64,000 nt of DNA from Anderseniella sp. Alg231-50 (GCF_900149695.1 NZ_LT703007.1:248001-312000), one strand, 5' to 3'. Shown: positions 53,551 through 63,758, numbered from the stretch's first letter. Translations and numbers: made by a program. The notes: generated by a model not told the origin, from the letters alone.

Positions 53551-54399
53551 TCAGTCAACCAGAGTATCTGCCCTCACGCCTGCGCGCTCCATATGGACAG
53601 GCAACACGCGTCCGTATAATTGCCGGGTTCGTTCCGGGCTGCCGACCATGGCAGGTTCTTCAACAAAAGAATAAATCGCAACATAGCGCCTGCGCGGGCC
53701 CGCTAACGGGCGAACGCGGTGCAGCGAATACCTGCCCTTGAAAATCTGCAGGTCTCCCGGTTGCAGCGCGAGTGTCTTCACCGTTGAGCTGTTCTCATCC
53801 AGCACCGCTTCAACGCCGGGATAGTTTTCGTCATCCGGGGTTCGCAAGTTGGGGCAATACTCGAACTCCCCTCCCTGCTCTGCATTCTGGATCGCCAGGG
53901 TGACCGTGAAATTGTTGGTATCAAAATGCCACGGGAAACCGGCGCCTTCCTCGGCGACATTCACTATGACATCAGCGAGCGGGTCGGCATACCGAAAGAA
54001 CCTGTCTTCACACAGTGCCTGCTGCACGAATGCTGAAAACAGCGGCCATTCATAAATGCTTCTGATGCTGCTTTCCGGCCCGAAATTATCAGCCGGGACA
54101 AACGAGTTGGAGCGGTCGAAAAACCGCCTCAGCGGATGGCTTTCACGATAAGCGGGGTTATCCTGCGTAAAATACACATTGGTCCGATTGAACGAGCGAT
54201 GTCCCCGGTCTGCAACCCGGTTCGCTTCCTGAACCAGGCCAGTGATCCGGTCGGCCCGCACAAATCCGCGCAGTACGGCGCACCCATCGTCGTTCAGTTG
54301 AGCCTGGGTTTGTGCAAGCAAGCTTCGAAAGTCGCCGGACGTCGGCAAATGAATGGGATATTTGTCCAGATCGACCAGGTCCAACACATCAATAGCCAT
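53551..54399 (-). CDS. Fe(II)/2-oxoglutarate-dependent oxygenase resembling the HalD/BesD family
   Basis: The 282-residue protein starts at ATG 54399 (AAGGTGGGG upstream). The double-stranded beta-helix core has His158-x-Asp160 in FPWHFDTNNFTVTLAIQ, EGGEFEYCPNLR-like EQGGEFEYCPNLR, the distal His227 in GRYSLHRVRP, and an Arg cluster 236-238 for 2-oxoglutarate. The general layout recalls HalD/BesD amino-acid halogenases, but those have Gly at the Asp position to make room for chloride. With Asp retained, hydroxylation is the more likely reaction. The substrate is unknown. Convergent with mlaF; the gene stands alone. Confidence 0.75.
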   Translation of the reverse strand: MAIDVLDLVDLDKYPIHLPTSGDFRSLLAQTQAQLNDDGCAVLRGFVRADRITGLVQEANRVADRGHRSFNRTNVYFTQDNPAYRESHPLRRFFDRSNSFVPADNFGPESSIRSIYEWPLFSAFVQQALCEDRFFRYADPLADVIVNVAEEGAGFPWHFDTNNFTVTLAIQNAEQGGEFEYCPNLRTPDDENYPGVEAVLDENSSTVKTLALQPGDLQIFKGRYSLHRVRPLAGPRRRYVAIYSFVEEPAMVGSPERTRQLYGRVLPVHMERAGVRADTLVD

Positions 54400-54606
54400 G
54401 ACCCCACCTTGTCCAATACTGCTCCAGATCACACCATGCGATAAATGATCACCGCCTGTGAGAGGAACATTTCATGGCTGTGCGGCGTGGGAAAGCAAAA
54501 AAGTGAAGCCTGATGTAACCGGCATCGCCACTGTCGGACCGGATTTGCGGCAAGATGGTTGCCGTCAGGCAAGGTTGTGAATACCGTCGAAAAGCCGCTC
54601 GACATT

Positions 54607-54621
54607 GTTCTCTTTTTGTTC
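54607..54621 (+). promoter_or_regulatory. LexA (SOS) box upstream of radA
   Basis: The sequence GTTCTCTTTTTGTTC is an exact GTTC-N7-GTTC match, the LexA operator of alphaproteobacteria, and lies 11 bp before the radA start. That close position would block the promoter or ribosome entry. The site lies in an intergenic region next to a DNA-repair gene, which makes chance less likely. Confidence 0.7.
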
Positions 54622-54632
54622 TATGACGCGAT

Positions 54633-56012
54633 ATGGGAAAGATCACACTGAGATTCGTCTGTCAGGGCTGTGGCGCTGCATATTCGAAATGGGCCGGGCG
54701 CTGCGAGAATTGCGGCGACTGGAACTCGCTGGCCGAGGAAACCTCGACACAGGTGCCGGTTTCAGGCGCCAAGGGTGCCGCCATGCCGAAGGGCCGGGCA
54801 ACACGGCTTGTCGGGCTTGAGGGTGAGACGCCAATGCCGGAACGCATCATGACCGGCATTGCCGAGCTTGACCGGGTGGCCGGTGGCGGGTTTGTACCGG
54901 GATCCGGCATCCTGATCGGTGGTGACCCGGGCATCGGCAAATCCACCCTGCTGACCCAGGCGCTGGCAACCGTCGCCAATGCGGGCCACAAGGCCGTTTA
55001 TATTTCCGGCGAGGAGGCGATTGACCAGGTGCGGCTGCGGGCGCGCAGGCTGGGGCTTGGCAAGTCCCCTGTCCTGCTGGCGGCGGAAACCAACGTGTCT
55101 GATATCCTGGCCACATTGAGCGAAGGCGAACCGCCGGCCGTGGTGGTGATCGATTCCATCCAGACCCTGTGGTCGCCGGTGATCGAAAGCGCACCGGGCA
55201 CGGTTTCGCAGCTTCGCGCCGGGGCTGAAGCGCTGATACGCTTTGCCAAGCAAAAAGGAGCGGCGGTCCTGCTGGTCGGGCACGTCACCAAGGACGGCCA
55301 GATCGCCGGACCAAAGGTTGTTGAACACATGGTGGATACGGTGCTGTATTTCGAAGGCGACCGGGGACATCAGTTCCGGATTCTGCGGGCGGTCAAGAAC
55401 CGCTTCGGTCCGACCGATGAAATCGGCGTATTTGAAATGTCGGACGCAGGCCTGCTTGAAGTGGACAATCCATCGAGGCTGTTCATGGGGTCCGGCGAAA
55501 CGCCGACACCCGGCTCTGCGATCTTTGCCGGCATGGAAGGTACCAGACCGCTGCTGATGGAGGTTCAGGCACTGGTTTCGCCATCAGCCCTCGGCACGCC
55601 GCGGCGCGCCGTGGTCGGCTGGGACCAGAATCGCCTGGCCATGGTGCTTGCGGTGCTGGAAGCCCATGGTGGCGTGAATGTCGGCCAGCAAGATGTCTAT
55701 CTCAATGTCGCAGGCGGCATACGCGTCAAGGAACCGGCTGCGGACATGGCAGTAGCGGCAGCGCTGGTATCGTCCCTGACCGGTGCGGTGATTCCCCCTT
55801 CCTGTGCGCTTTTTGGTGAAATCGCGCTGTCAGGCGCCCTGCGCCCGGTCGGTCAGAGTGATCAGCGCGCCAGGGAGGCAGCCAAGCTGGGACTGGAAAC
55901 CGCCATTGTTGCGCACGGTGGTGAGATGAAGCAGCGGACCGCGCCGGATCTTCGCCAAATGGCCTCCGTTGCGGACCTGGTGGCCTATATTGCGGGGCTT
56001 CCCAAAGGCTAG
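54633..56012 (+). CDS. radA: DNA repair protein RadA
   Basis: The 459-residue protein has the N-terminal zinc finger CQGCGAAYSKWAGRCENC, the Walker A GGDPGIGKSTL, the KNRFGPTDEIGVFEM signature of RadA and a Lon-like C-domain (YLNVAGGIRVKEPAADMAVAAALVSS). RadA promotes branch migration in recombination. It is preceded by a predicted LexA box and followed by cvpA after 281 bp. Confidence 0.97.
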   Translation: MGKITLRFVCQGCGAAYSKWAGRCENCGDWNSLAEETSTQVPVSGAKGAAMPKGRATRLVGLEGETPMPERIMTGIAELDRVAGGGFVPGSGILIGGDPGIGKSTLLTQALATVANAGHKAVYISGEEAIDQVRLRARRLGLGKSPVLLAAETNVSDILATLSEGEPPAVVVIDSIQTLWSPVIESAPGTVSQLRAGAEALIRFAKQKGAAVLLVGHVTKDGQIAGPKVVEHMVDTVLYFEGDRGHQFRILRAVKNRFGPTDEIGVFEMSDAGLLEVDNPSRLFMGSGETPTPGSAIFAGMEGTRPLLMEVQALVSPSALGTPRRAVVGWDQNRLAMVLAVLEAHGGVNVGQQDVYLNVAGGIRVKEPAADMAVAAALVSSLTGAVIPPSCALFGEIALSGALRPVGQSDQRAREAAKLGLETAIVAHGGEMKQRTAPDLRQMASVADLVAYIAGLPKG

Positions 56013-56068
56013 CATTCATCACTCGGCAAAGCGGTTCATGCGTGCGAGCAGTATTCCCTGACACAACT

Positions 56069-56088
56069 CGCCTGCTCTTCGGCAGGCG
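56069..56088 (+). terminator. Hairpin after radA
   Basis: Seven-base-pair stem CGCCTGC/GCAGGCG with a 6-base TCTTCG loop, about 55 bp after the radA stop, followed only by TTAA. It may end radA transcription before cvpA. Confidence 0.4.
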
Positions 56089-56293
56089 TTAAGGCACAAA
56101 CTTGAACTGCGCTGCGCCAGTTATCCAATTTACGATGTGTGTAACCACACTGTCACATTGATTTTGACATGCTTCCATGGCACACAGACCCGACTTGCTG
56201 ATCAATTGGCGAGCTTGTCTTGTAAGTATGAATTATGTGGACGTGCGTTTGCCGCTTTGACCGCGCCGGCTTGTGCCGGAGGAGTTTTTGAAC

Positions 56294-56968
56294 ATGTCTT
56301 TCACCTGGCTCGATGTCGTACTGGTCTCAATTATGTTGATTTCCGGTTTTCTGGCAGTCATGCGAGGATTTTTCCGCGAGATAATGTCACTTGTGGCCTG
56401 GGGCGGTGCGGCAGGTGCGGCTGCGCTGGTTCTGTCCGTTCCGGAATTGCGGCAGCAGGCAGCAGACGTCCTGAAGCCTTATCTGGACAACAATGACACA
56501 TTGATCATCATCGCAATTGCCGGAATCGTGTTCCTGGTGATGCTGATTGTCCTGTCAATCATCACGGTGAAGCTTTCCGATTCGCTGCTTGAGTCGGGCG
56601 CGGGCCCGATTGACCGTTCACTGGGGTTTCTGTACGGGCTGACACGCGGCCTTGCCCTGATGGTAATCATGTTTACACTTTTCGTCTGGTATATCCCGCG
56701 CGAAAAGGTGCCTAATGAATTGCGTGATGCGGCCATGTTGCCACTGGTGGAAAATTCGTCGTTTTTCCTCGTGGACACCATGTTGACAATTGGCTGGATG
56801 CAGCCCGCTTTGGCCGAAGACCTGAACGGCAAGATCAGGATTTCAGGCGGGTCGCGTTCAAACAGTGAAGCCACGCGCGGCACGAGCGGCGAAGGCAATA
56901 CCGGTTATCAGTCGAACCAGCGCAATACGCTCGACCAGATTATCGAAAGCACGCAAGGCCAGCAGTAG
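56294..56968 (+). CDS. CvpA family membrane protein
   Basis: The 224-residue protein starts at ATG 56294, with GGAGGAG 11 bases upstream; a GTG at 56273 is less likely. It has four hydrophobic segments and the CvpA pattern FTWLDVVLVSIMLISGFLAVMRGFFREIMSL and DRSLGFLYGLTRGLALMVIMF (motif portions). The C-terminal ~60 residues are polar. CvpA was named for colicin V production in E. coli and is linked to purF in many genomes, as here. Its biochemical role is unsettled. Confidence 0.9.
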   Translation: MSFTWLDVVLVSIMLISGFLAVMRGFFREIMSLVAWGGAAGAAALVLSVPELRQQAADVLKPYLDNNDTLIIIAIAGIVFLVMLIVLSIITVKLSDSLLESGAGPIDRSLGFLYGLTRGLALMVIMFTLFVWYIPREKVPNELRDAAMLPLVENSSFFLVDTMLTIGWMQPALAEDLNGKIRISGGSRSNSEATRGTSGEGNTGYQSNQRNTLDQIIESTQGQQ

Positions 56969-57020
56969 ATGATACAGTCTGCGGCCAAGGACCAGGATAA
57001 AGGCCACTAGAAGGCAGAGC

Positions 57021-58499
57021 ATGATGACGGACGCTCACGACAGACTGACTTTCGAACTGGATATGGATGGCGACAGCCTGCGCGAAGAATGCGGCGTGTT
57101 CGGCGTGTTCGGCCATGACGATGCCTCTGCCCTGACCGCACTCGGCCTGCATGCCCTGCAACACCGGGGTCAGGAAGCATGCGGTATTGTCTCTTTCGAC
57201 GGCAAACGCTTTCACTCTGAACGCCGGATCGGCCTGGTCGGCGATGCATTTTCCAAACCCTCCACCATGCAGCGCCTTCAGGGCCGCGCGTCGGTCGGCC
57301 ATACCCGTTATTCCACAACAGGCGAACAGGTGCTGCGCAATGTGCAGCCAATGTTCGCGGAGCTGAGCACCGGCGGTTTTGCGGTAGCGCACAACGGGAA
57401 TATCACCAATGGCCTGGCGCTGCGCCGCTCGCTGATTGCCGATGGTGCAATCTGCCAGTCCACGTCCGACACCGAGGCAGTCCTGCATCTGGTGGCCCGC
57501 TCCCGCCAGCGGCACCTGGTTGACCGTTTCATTGATGCCATCAAGGCGCTGGAAGGCGCCTATTCGCTGGTTTGCATGTCTTCAAAGAAAATGATCGGCG
57601 TGCGCGACCCACTCGGCATCCGGCCCCTGGTTCTGGGTGAGCTGAACGGTGCCTACATATTGTCGAGCGAGACCTGCGCGCTGGATATTATCGGGGCGCG
57701 CTTTGTGCGCGAAATCGAAAACGGCGAAGTGGTCGTCATTACCGAAGACGGTGTCCAGTCCCTCAAACCGTTCCCGCCGCAGCAGGCGCGTCCGTGTATT
57801 TTCGAATACATCTACTTCTCACGACCCGACAGTGTCATCGGCGGGCGCTCCGTCTACCAGGTGCGCAAGGAAATGGGCCGCGAGCTTGCGCGCGAAGCAG
57901 GCGCGGACATCGATGTTGTGATCCCGGTCCCCGATTCCGGTGTGCCGGCCGCACTCGGATATTCACAGGAAGCCGGCGTGCCCTTTGAACTCGGCATTAT
58001 CCGGAACCACTATGTCGGACGCACTTTCATTGAACCGACACAGCAAATCCGGGCACTTGGGGTGAAACTCAAGCACAATGCCAACCGGGCGGTTATTGAA
58101 GGCAAGCGCGTCATGCTGGTCGATGATTCCATCGTGCGCGGAACAACCTCGGTGAAAATCGTGCAGATGATGTTCGAGGCGGGTGCCAAGGAAGTCCACA
58201 TGGCGATTGCCTCTCCCCCCATCACGCACCCGGATTTCTATGGTATCGACACGCCTGAGCAGAAGGCCCTGCTCGCTGCAACTCACACGATCGAGGAGAT
58301 GAGCGAATATATCGGCGTGCAGTCGCTGACCTTCCTGTCGGTGGACGGCATTTACCGTGCAACCGGGTATGAAAAACGCGATCCCGTCCGTCCACAGTTC
58401 ACCGACCATTGTTTTACCGGTGACTACCCGACTGCCCTTACCGACTATAGCGACGGCGGCAATCCTCATCAGTTGTCCCTGCTGGCCGAAGCCGGCTGA
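57021..58499 (+). CDS. purF: Amidophosphoribosyltransferase
   Basis: The 492-residue enzyme begins with a ~23-residue propeptide region before the glutaminase nucleophile Cys24 in REECGVFGVFGHDDAS. It has HNGNITNGLALRR, SDTEAVLHL and the PRPP-binding MLVDDSIVRGTTS. It converts PRPP and glutamine to phosphoribosylamine, the first step of purine synthesis. Residues up to the nucleophile are expected to be cut off. It lies 52 bp after cvpA. Confidence 0.97.
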   Translation: MMTDAHDRLTFELDMDGDSLREECGVFGVFGHDDASALTALGLHALQHRGQEACGIVSFDGKRFHSERRIGLVGDAFSKPSTMQRLQGRASVGHTRYSTTGEQVLRNVQPMFAELSTGGFAVAHNGNITNGLALRRSLIADGAICQSTSDTEAVLHLVARSRQRHLVDRFIDAIKALEGAYSLVCMSSKKMIGVRDPLGIRPLVLGELNGAYILSSETCALDIIGARFVREIENGEVVVITEDGVQSLKPFPPQQARPCIFEYIYFSRPDSVIGGRSVYQVRKEMGRELAREAGADIDVVIPVPDSGVPAALGYSQEAGVPFELGIIRNHYVGRTFIEPTQQIRALGVKLKHNANRAVIEGKRVMLVDDSIVRGTTSVKIVQMMFEAGAKEVHMAIASPPITHPDFYGIDTPEQKALLAATHTIEEMSEYIGVQSLTFLSVDGIYRATGYEKRDPVRPQFTDHCFTGDYPTALTDYSDGGNPHQLSLLAEAG

Positions 58500-58551
58500 T
58501 CCGGGCGCACCACCGGGCCTCATGTCCCATTTGAACTTCAGGAATTGATCC

Positions 58552-59283
58552 ATGGCGAAATCACTGGCTGGACGCATTGCGCTTGTTACAGGCGCATCTC
58601 GCGGCATCGGCAAAGCCATAGCCTTGAGGCTTGCTCAGGAAGGCGCCCATGTGATTGCCACAGCCCGCACCGTCGGAGGGTTGGAAGAGCTTGATGACGA
58701 CATTCAGGCCAGTGGCGAGTCTGCCACGCTGGTGCCGCTGGATATCAAGGACTTTGCCGGAATCGACCGACTGGGCACTCCCATTGCGGAGCGTTGGGGC
58801 AAGCTCGACATCCTGGTCGGCAATGCCGGCATCCTGGGTTCACTGACCCCCCTGCAGCATCTGAAGCCGGAAACGTTTGATGACCTGATGGCGATCAATG
58901 TGATGGCCAACTACCGGCTGATCCGGTCCCTGGAACCGCTGATCAAGGCGTCGGACGCAGGCCGCGCGATCTTTGTAACCTCAGGAGCTGCTCACAAGGC
59001 GCGGGCGTACTGGGGCGGGTATGCTGTTTCAAAGGCAGCGCTTGATATGCTGGTGCGCACCTGGGCGGCGGAACTGGAGACAACCAACGCCACCGCCAAC
59101 CTCCTGAACCCCGGCCCCATAGCCACCCGCATGCGGCGCCAGGCCATGCCCGGTGAAGACCAGAAAACCCTGCCCACACCGGAGCAGTTGGCGGACGCGA
59201 TGATTTCGTTATGCTCGGCGGATGCAACCTCCAACGGCGCCGTTCACGATTTCAAGGACGGTGTCCTGATACAGCGGAACTGA
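58552..59283 (+). CDS. SDR family oxidoreductase
   Basis: The 243-residue protein has TGASRGIGKAIALRLAQEGA, VGNAGILGS in place of NNAG, and an intact catalytic site with SGAAHKARAYWGGYAVSKAALD (Tyr-x-x-x-Lys). This gene after purF is conserved in Hyphomicrobiales. The substrate is unknown. A FAH-family gene follows 3 bp later, so the two probably form one unit. Confidence 0.9.
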   Translation: MAKSLAGRIALVTGASRGIGKAIALRLAQEGAHVIATARTVGGLEELDDDIQASGESATLVPLDIKDFAGIDRLGTPIAERWGKLDILVGNAGILGSLTPLQHLKPETFDDLMAINVMANYRLIRSLEPLIKASDAGRAIFVTSGAAHKARAYWGGYAVSKAALDMLVRTWAAELETTNATANLLNPGPIATRMRRQAMPGEDQKTLPTPEQLADAMISLCSADATSNGAVHDFKDGVLIQRN

Positions 59284-59286
59284 TAA

Positions 59287-60048
59287 ATGAACATTGCACA
59301 AGCACTGGCGGATGCACGTACGCAAGGCCGCAAACTGAACGACTATCCCGGCCATGCCCCGGCAAGTGAGGCAGATGCATTTGCAGTTCAGTGTGACGCG
59401 GCCAGACTGACCGGCTGGAAACAAACCGGCTGGAAGATCGGCTGTACCAGCAAAATGGCGCAAGACATGCTGCGTGCAGACGGCCCCTTCCCGGGGCCGG
59501 TCTATGCTGAACGCACCTTCCCCGACGACGGCGATGTGCCGGTGAGCCCGTCAGCCATTCGCCTCGTTGAGCCGGAAATCGCCTTCACCATGGCGCGAGA
59601 CCTGCCGGCGGGTGCGACGGATCATTCCGTCGAAGACGTACTTGGCGCGGCGGCATCGGTGCACCTGTCGCTGGAACTGGTCAACCGGCGGCTGCCGGGA
59701 GGCCTTGAAGACGGCAATATGTGGAACATTGCCGATGGCGGATGCAATGACGCCTTCGTGCTTGGCCCGGCAAACGATGTGTTGCCGGCAAGTAAGTACG
59801 CGGCACTGGAGCTGAACGTCACCAGGAACGACCAGCCGGCAACAACCGGTGTCGGCGCCAACGCGCTCGGCGGACCGGACATTGCGCTCACCTGGCTTGC
59901 AAACTATCTCAACGCCGGCGGCCTGATGCTGAAAGCAGGCGACGTGATCACAACCGGTGTGGTGACCGGGCTGGTCTATGTCGACCCCGGTGACGAGATC
60001 ATCAGCACCTGTGCCGAACTGGGTGAAGTCAGCGCGCGCTATAAATAG
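59287..60048 (+). CDS. 2-keto-4-pentenoate hydratase / fumarylacetoacetate hydrolase family protein
   Basis: The 253-residue protein has GWKIGCTSKMAQ, the metal-binding VEPEIAFTMARDL and the glycine-rich end (GGLMLKAGDVITTGVVTGLVYVDPGDE), the pattern of 2-oxopent-4-enoate hydratases (MhpD/HpcG type). The enzyme may hydrate an aromatic-catabolism intermediate, but no aromatic pathway genes are present. It starts 3 bp after the SDR gene and is convergent with der. Confidence 0.88.
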   Translation: MNIAQALADARTQGRKLNDYPGHAPASEADAFAVQCDAARLTGWKQTGWKIGCTSKMAQDMLRADGPFPGPVYAERTFPDDGDVPVSPSAIRLVEPEIAFTMARDLPAGATDHSVEDVLGAAASVHLSLELVNRRLPGGLEDGNMWNIADGGCNDAFVLGPANDVLPASKYAALELNVTRNDQPATTGVGANALGGPDIALTWLANYLNAGGLMLKAGDVITTGVVTGLVYVDPGDEIISTCAELGEVSARYK

Positions 60049-60063
60049 AGTCAATACAACGGA

Positions 60064-61521
60064 TTATCGTTGTTTCTTCGCCTTGTGGGCATAAGGGTTC
60101 TTACCCTCGCGCAGGTTGATGCGCACGGGCACGCCCCACAGGCCAAAGTCTTCCCGCAGGCCGTTGATCAGGTAGCGGTTATAGCTTTCCGGCATGTTTG
60201 ACGCGTTTGAGCAGAACGCCACGAACGTCGGCGGACGGGCGTTCACCTGGGTCATGTAACGCAACCGGATGCGCCGGCCACCGGGTGCCGGCGGCGGATG
60301 ACGCTGTATCTGCTCTTCCAGCCAGCCATTGAGCCGGTTCGTCGGTATCCGCATGTTCCACAGCTTGTAGGTCTCCATCACGGCGGGCATCAGCTTGTGA
60401 ACACCGCGGCCGCTAAGGCCGGAAAATGTCACGACAGCAATGCCGGAGACCTGTGGCAGAAGCCGGGTAACCTCAAGCTCGATTTCACGGCGCAAAGCGT
60501 CCTTTTCCTCGATCATGTCCCATTTGTTGATCGCCAGCACCATTGCCCTGCCCTCGCGCGCCATAAGCGAGGCCAGCTGCAAATCCTGCTTTTCCAGCGG
60601 CTGTGTCGCGTCTATCAGCAACACGACGACTTCGGCGAACTTGATGGCACGCAAACCATCGGACACCGACATCTTTTCCAGCTTGTCGTTCACACGCGCC
60701 TTCTTGCGCATGCCGGCGGTATCCCACAGTTTGATGCGCTGACCGTTCCATTCCCAATCGATGCCGATCGCATCCCGGGTAATGCCCGCCTCCGGGCCGG
60801 TGAGCATACGTTCTTCACCCACCAGCCGGTTGATCAGCGTGGATTTGCCGGCATTGGGCCTGCCGACGATGGCGAGCCTCAAAGGCCTGTCGGGTGCCAG
60901 ACCGTCACCGGCGTCTTCATCGTCAGGATCAAAGGCAATGACATCGTCGAAACCGTCTGCCTCATCATCGAAATCTGTTTCCTCGGCAGCCGGGCCGTGC
61001 AGTCTGAAGGCTTCTTCCAGCGCGTCGTGCAGGTCTCCAAGACCCTCGCCATGCTCAGCCGAAATCGCAACCGGATCCCCCAAGCCCAGTGAATAACTTT
61101 CCAGACGGCCGGACTCGCCCTTGCCGCCTTCCGCCTTGTTGGCAGCCACGATGACCGGTTTTCCGGTCTTGCGGACCAGTTCGGCAAAATGTTCATCCGA
61201 CGGCGTGACACCGGCCCTGCCATCGATCATGAACAGGCAGACATCAGCCTGTTGAATGGCCTCGCGGCTCTGCTCGGTCATGCGCCGCGCCAGCGTCTCA
61301 GGACCGGCGTCTTCCAGACCAGCCGTATCAACTATACGAAACTTCAGGCCGCCGATTCTGGCATCGCCCTCGCGACGGTCACGGGTCACGCCGGGGCGAT
61401 CATCAACAAGCGCCAGACGCTTGCCGGTCAGTCTGTTGAACAGGGTTGATTTGCCAACATTCGGCCTGCCAACGATCGCAAGAGTTGGAAGCCGTCTGGC
61501 CTGTGCCGTCTCGGAGGCCAT
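60064..61521 (-). CDS. der: Ribosome-assembly GTPase Der (EngA)
   Basis: The 485-residue protein has two G domains: [14 protein letters not shown] with DTAGLED and NKAEG, then [14 protein letters not shown] (about residue 212) with DTAGMRKK and NKWDM. A KH-like C-domain ends in [15 protein letters not shown]. An acidic linker (~residues 180-205) separates the G domains. Der acts in 50S subunit assembly. It lies 14 bp after the YfgM-like gene. Confidence 0.97.
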   Translation of the reverse strand: MASETAQARRLPTLAIVGRPNVGKSTLFNRLTGKRLALVDDRPGVTRDRREGDARIGGLKFRIVDTAGLEDAGPETLARRMTEQSREAIQQADVCLFMIDGRAGVTPSDEHFAELVRKTGKPVIVAANKAEGGKGESGRLESYSLGLGDPVAISAEHGEGLGDLHDALEEAFRLHGPAAEETDFDDEADGFDDVIAFDPDDEDAGDGLAPDRPLRLAIVGRPNAGKSTLINRLVGEERMLTGPEAGITRDAIGIDWEWNGQRIKLWDTAGMRKKARVNDKLEKMSVSDGLRAIKFAEVVVLLIDATQPLEKQDLQLASLMAREGRAMVLAINKWDMIEEKDALRREIELEVTRLLPQVSGIAVVTFSGLSGRGVHKLMPAVMETYKLWNMRIPTNRLNGWLEEQIQRHPPPAPGGRRIRLRYMTQVNARPPTFVAFCSNASNMPESYNRYLINGLREDFGLWGVPVRINLREGKNPYAHKAKKQR

Positions 61522-61535
61522 GGAATCAAGACTTT

Positions 61536-62207
61536 CTAATTGGTGGCTTGCGGCAGCATCGACTGTATCTGTGCGGACACGAGCACGGTGCGGGCCCGCA
61601 GTGCGGCGGGTGTCGCCGGGTCTGCAAGGATCAGCTTGAGTTGTTCATCGGCAGCCTTGAAGTCAGACGCGCGAACATGGGCCAGCGCCAGAATTTCACG
61701 CACCGCATGACGCCAGGAAGAATCGCTGCCATCAAGGCCCGACAGGCGTGAGGTAAGATCGGAGACCCCGTCCGTATCCACCAGGAGATAAGCGGCGCGT
61801 ATCCGCGCCAGGTTGCGCAAGGGCTTGTCGACGGAGGTGTCGGCTGCCACGGCATCGTATATTTTCACCGCTTGAGCATTGTTGCCGTCCTGGCCGAGGC
61901 GGGCCGCCTGCGACAGCTTGGCCAGCACCGAATAACCCTTGTGGCCGGACTTGGTGATCTCGTCAAATGCCGCATCTGCTTCGGCGCTCTTGCCTGCGGC
62001 ACTGAGGGTGATGGCATTATACCATTCCATGCCGGCTTTTTCCGCCAGCTGGGCCTGCCAATACTGCCAGCCCTTGAAGCCGCCAACCACGACAACGATG
62101 CCAATGCAACCGGCAAGGATCAAGTTGCCGAAGCGATCCCAAATCTGGGTTAGCTTGTCGCGGCGGACTTCTTCATCCACCTCACGAAACAGTCCATCGT
62201 CACTCAT
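61536..62207 (-). CDS. YfgM-like tetratricopeptide membrane protein
   Basis: The 223-residue protein has a cytoplasmic N-terminus ([21 protein letters not shown]), one membrane helix ([16 protein letters not shown]) and a helical periplasmic repeat region ([29 protein letters not shown]) ending with [21 protein letters not shown]. This is the layout of YfgM/ancillary SecYEG subunits (DUF2133). Alphaproteobacteria keep it next to der, as here. It probably assists periplasmic protein folding. Confidence 0.9.
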   Translation of the reverse strand: MSDDGLFREVDEEVRRDKLTQIWDRFGNLILAGCIGIVVVVGGFKGWQYWQAQLAEKAGMEWYNAITLSAAGKSAEADAAFDEITKSGHKGYSVLAKLSQAARLGQDGNNAQAVKIYDAVAADTSVDKPLRNLARIRAAYLLVDTDGVSDLTSRLSGLDGSDSSWRHAVREILALAHVRASDFKAADEQLKLILADPATPAALRARTVLVSAQIQSMLPQATN

Positions 62208-62342
62208 CGGTCAATCCACGTGTTGAAAAAAGGCGGCTCTTTTCGCTTTCACCGCGCTTCGTTGCGCCTTGGGTAAAGCAGGCGTTCAAACCGATCAAGG
62301 CAAATTGAGTTGATCAGGATATATGCAGTGCCGCACCCACAT

Positions 62343-63749
62343 TCAAATTTCGACATTAATCCACGTCATCATGCCGGCAGCCTGATGCTCCAGCATGTGA
62401 CAATGCAGCATCCATTTACCGGGGTTGTCGGCGACAAACGCCACCCGCATCCGGCTATTTGCAGCCATGACGACTGTGTCACGCCAGTCCAGGCTGGTCA
62501 CTGGCTTGTCGTCAACCGTCAGCGGCAGCACGTGATGACCGTGCAAATGCATGGCATGGGGCCAGGCGGTTTTGTTAACGAAGTCAAAAACTGCCGTATC
62601 GCCTTTCTTCAGGCTGGCAAACGGTTCTTCTGTCATGCCGGCCACACCATTGAAGGCCCAGGCCATGCCATTTTGCACAAGCTCGCGCATGTCTACGTCG
62701 CGGCCACGCAGTTTCGCCCCCGCAAGCCCGCCCATGGCACCGCCTTCCATGACCAGTTCAATCGGGGCAACGCCGGAAATGTCCAGGGTTTTCGCCAAGC
62801 CGTTGCCCGGCAAGGATGCAATGTCACCTGTATCTGCGGCTCCCTGATCACCAGTGCGATCGATATAGGCAACCTCCAGCGGTTCGTTGGCCCGGTTCAG
62901 GTTGGCCAGGATGATTTCATCCGCCCCGCGCCGGATCATCAGGTCGGTTCGTCCGCCAGGGCCAAGCTGCAGCGGATCCGTCCCCAATGCACGGGCTGCC
63001 CCAAGGGGCTGACCATCCAGCGCGACGATGTATGGTTCCGCGCCTTTTAGCTGAAGGTTCATGACGCGGGCGTTGGCGCAACTTATCAGGCGCAGGCGCA
63101 GGCGCCTGCCGGCCGGAGCAGCAAGGCGCGGGCGGGACTTGCCGTTGACGGTAAACCAGTTGCCCAGCCTGCCGCCGTGCGCTGCCATGCGAATGTCGCC
63201 AAAGGCCTGCTGATTGATGGTGCCGTCGTCGTTGATGAGCCAGTCATCCAGCACCAGGGTCAGTTCTTCGGTTTCGGCGGGCGGCGTTTTTTCTTCAACG
63301 ATCAGTGCACCATAAAGCCCGTGTTCCACCTGCCTCGATGATCCAATGTGCGGGTGATACCAGTAGGTGCCGGCATCCGGAGCGGAAAACACATATTCGA
63401 ATGTTTCTCCCGGTTCGACGGGGTTCTGCGTCAACGGCGAACCATCCATGGCATTGTCGATGCGGATGCCGTGCCAGTGCAGCATGGTCGGTTCATCCAA
63501 ACCGTTGACCAGGCGGACCTTGACCTGGCCGTGTCTTTTGACGCGAATTTCGGGGCCGGGATTGATGCCATTGTAGGTCCACAACCGGGTTTCTCTACCC
63601 CCTTCCAGAATGACACGCGGCACCTTCTGTATTTTCAGTTCAACGAAACCGTCGCTCGCCGTTTCCGCCTGCATCATCTCGGGGTTACCACCGATCACCG
63701 CAAAGGATGCAGCGGTTCCGGCAAGTATCTGGCGACGGTTGAAGCGCAT
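62343..63749 (-). CDS. Tat-exported multicopper oxidase
   Basis: The 468-residue protein begins with a twin-arginine signal (MRFNRRQILAGTAASFAVIG). All four copper motifs are seen: MLHWHGIRI, YWYHPHIGSS, HAMHLHGHHVLPL and WMLHCHMLEHQAAGMM, with the Type 1 axial Met. It is a three-domain laccase/CueO-like oxidase that passes electrons from a substrate to oxygen. No methionine-rich copper-sensing insert is obvious, so the substrate is unclear. It lies 9 bp after panB on the same strand. Confidence 0.93.
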   Translation of the reverse strand: MRFNRRQILAGTAASFAVIGGNPEMMQAETASDGFVELKIQKVPRVILEGGRETRLWTYNGINPGPEIRVKRHGQVKVRLVNGLDEPTMLHWHGIRIDNAMDGSPLTQNPVEPGETFEYVFSAPDAGTYWYHPHIGSSRQVEHGLYGALIVEEKTPPAETEELTLVLDDWLINDDGTINQQAFGDIRMAAHGGRLGNWFTVNGKSRPRLAAPAGRRLRLRLISCANARVMNLQLKGAEPYIVALDGQPLGAARALGTDPLQLGPGGRTDLMIRRGADEIILANLNRANEPLEVAYIDRTGDQGAADTGDIASLPGNGLAKTLDISGVAPIELVMEGGAMGGLAGAKLRGRDVDMRELVQNGMAWAFNGVAGMTEEPFASLKKGDTAVFDFVNKTAWPHAMHLHGHHVLPLTVDDKPVTSLDWRDTVVMAANSRMRVAFVADNPGKWMLHCHMLEHQAAGMMTWINVEI

Positions 63750-63758
63750 CGGCGTTAT

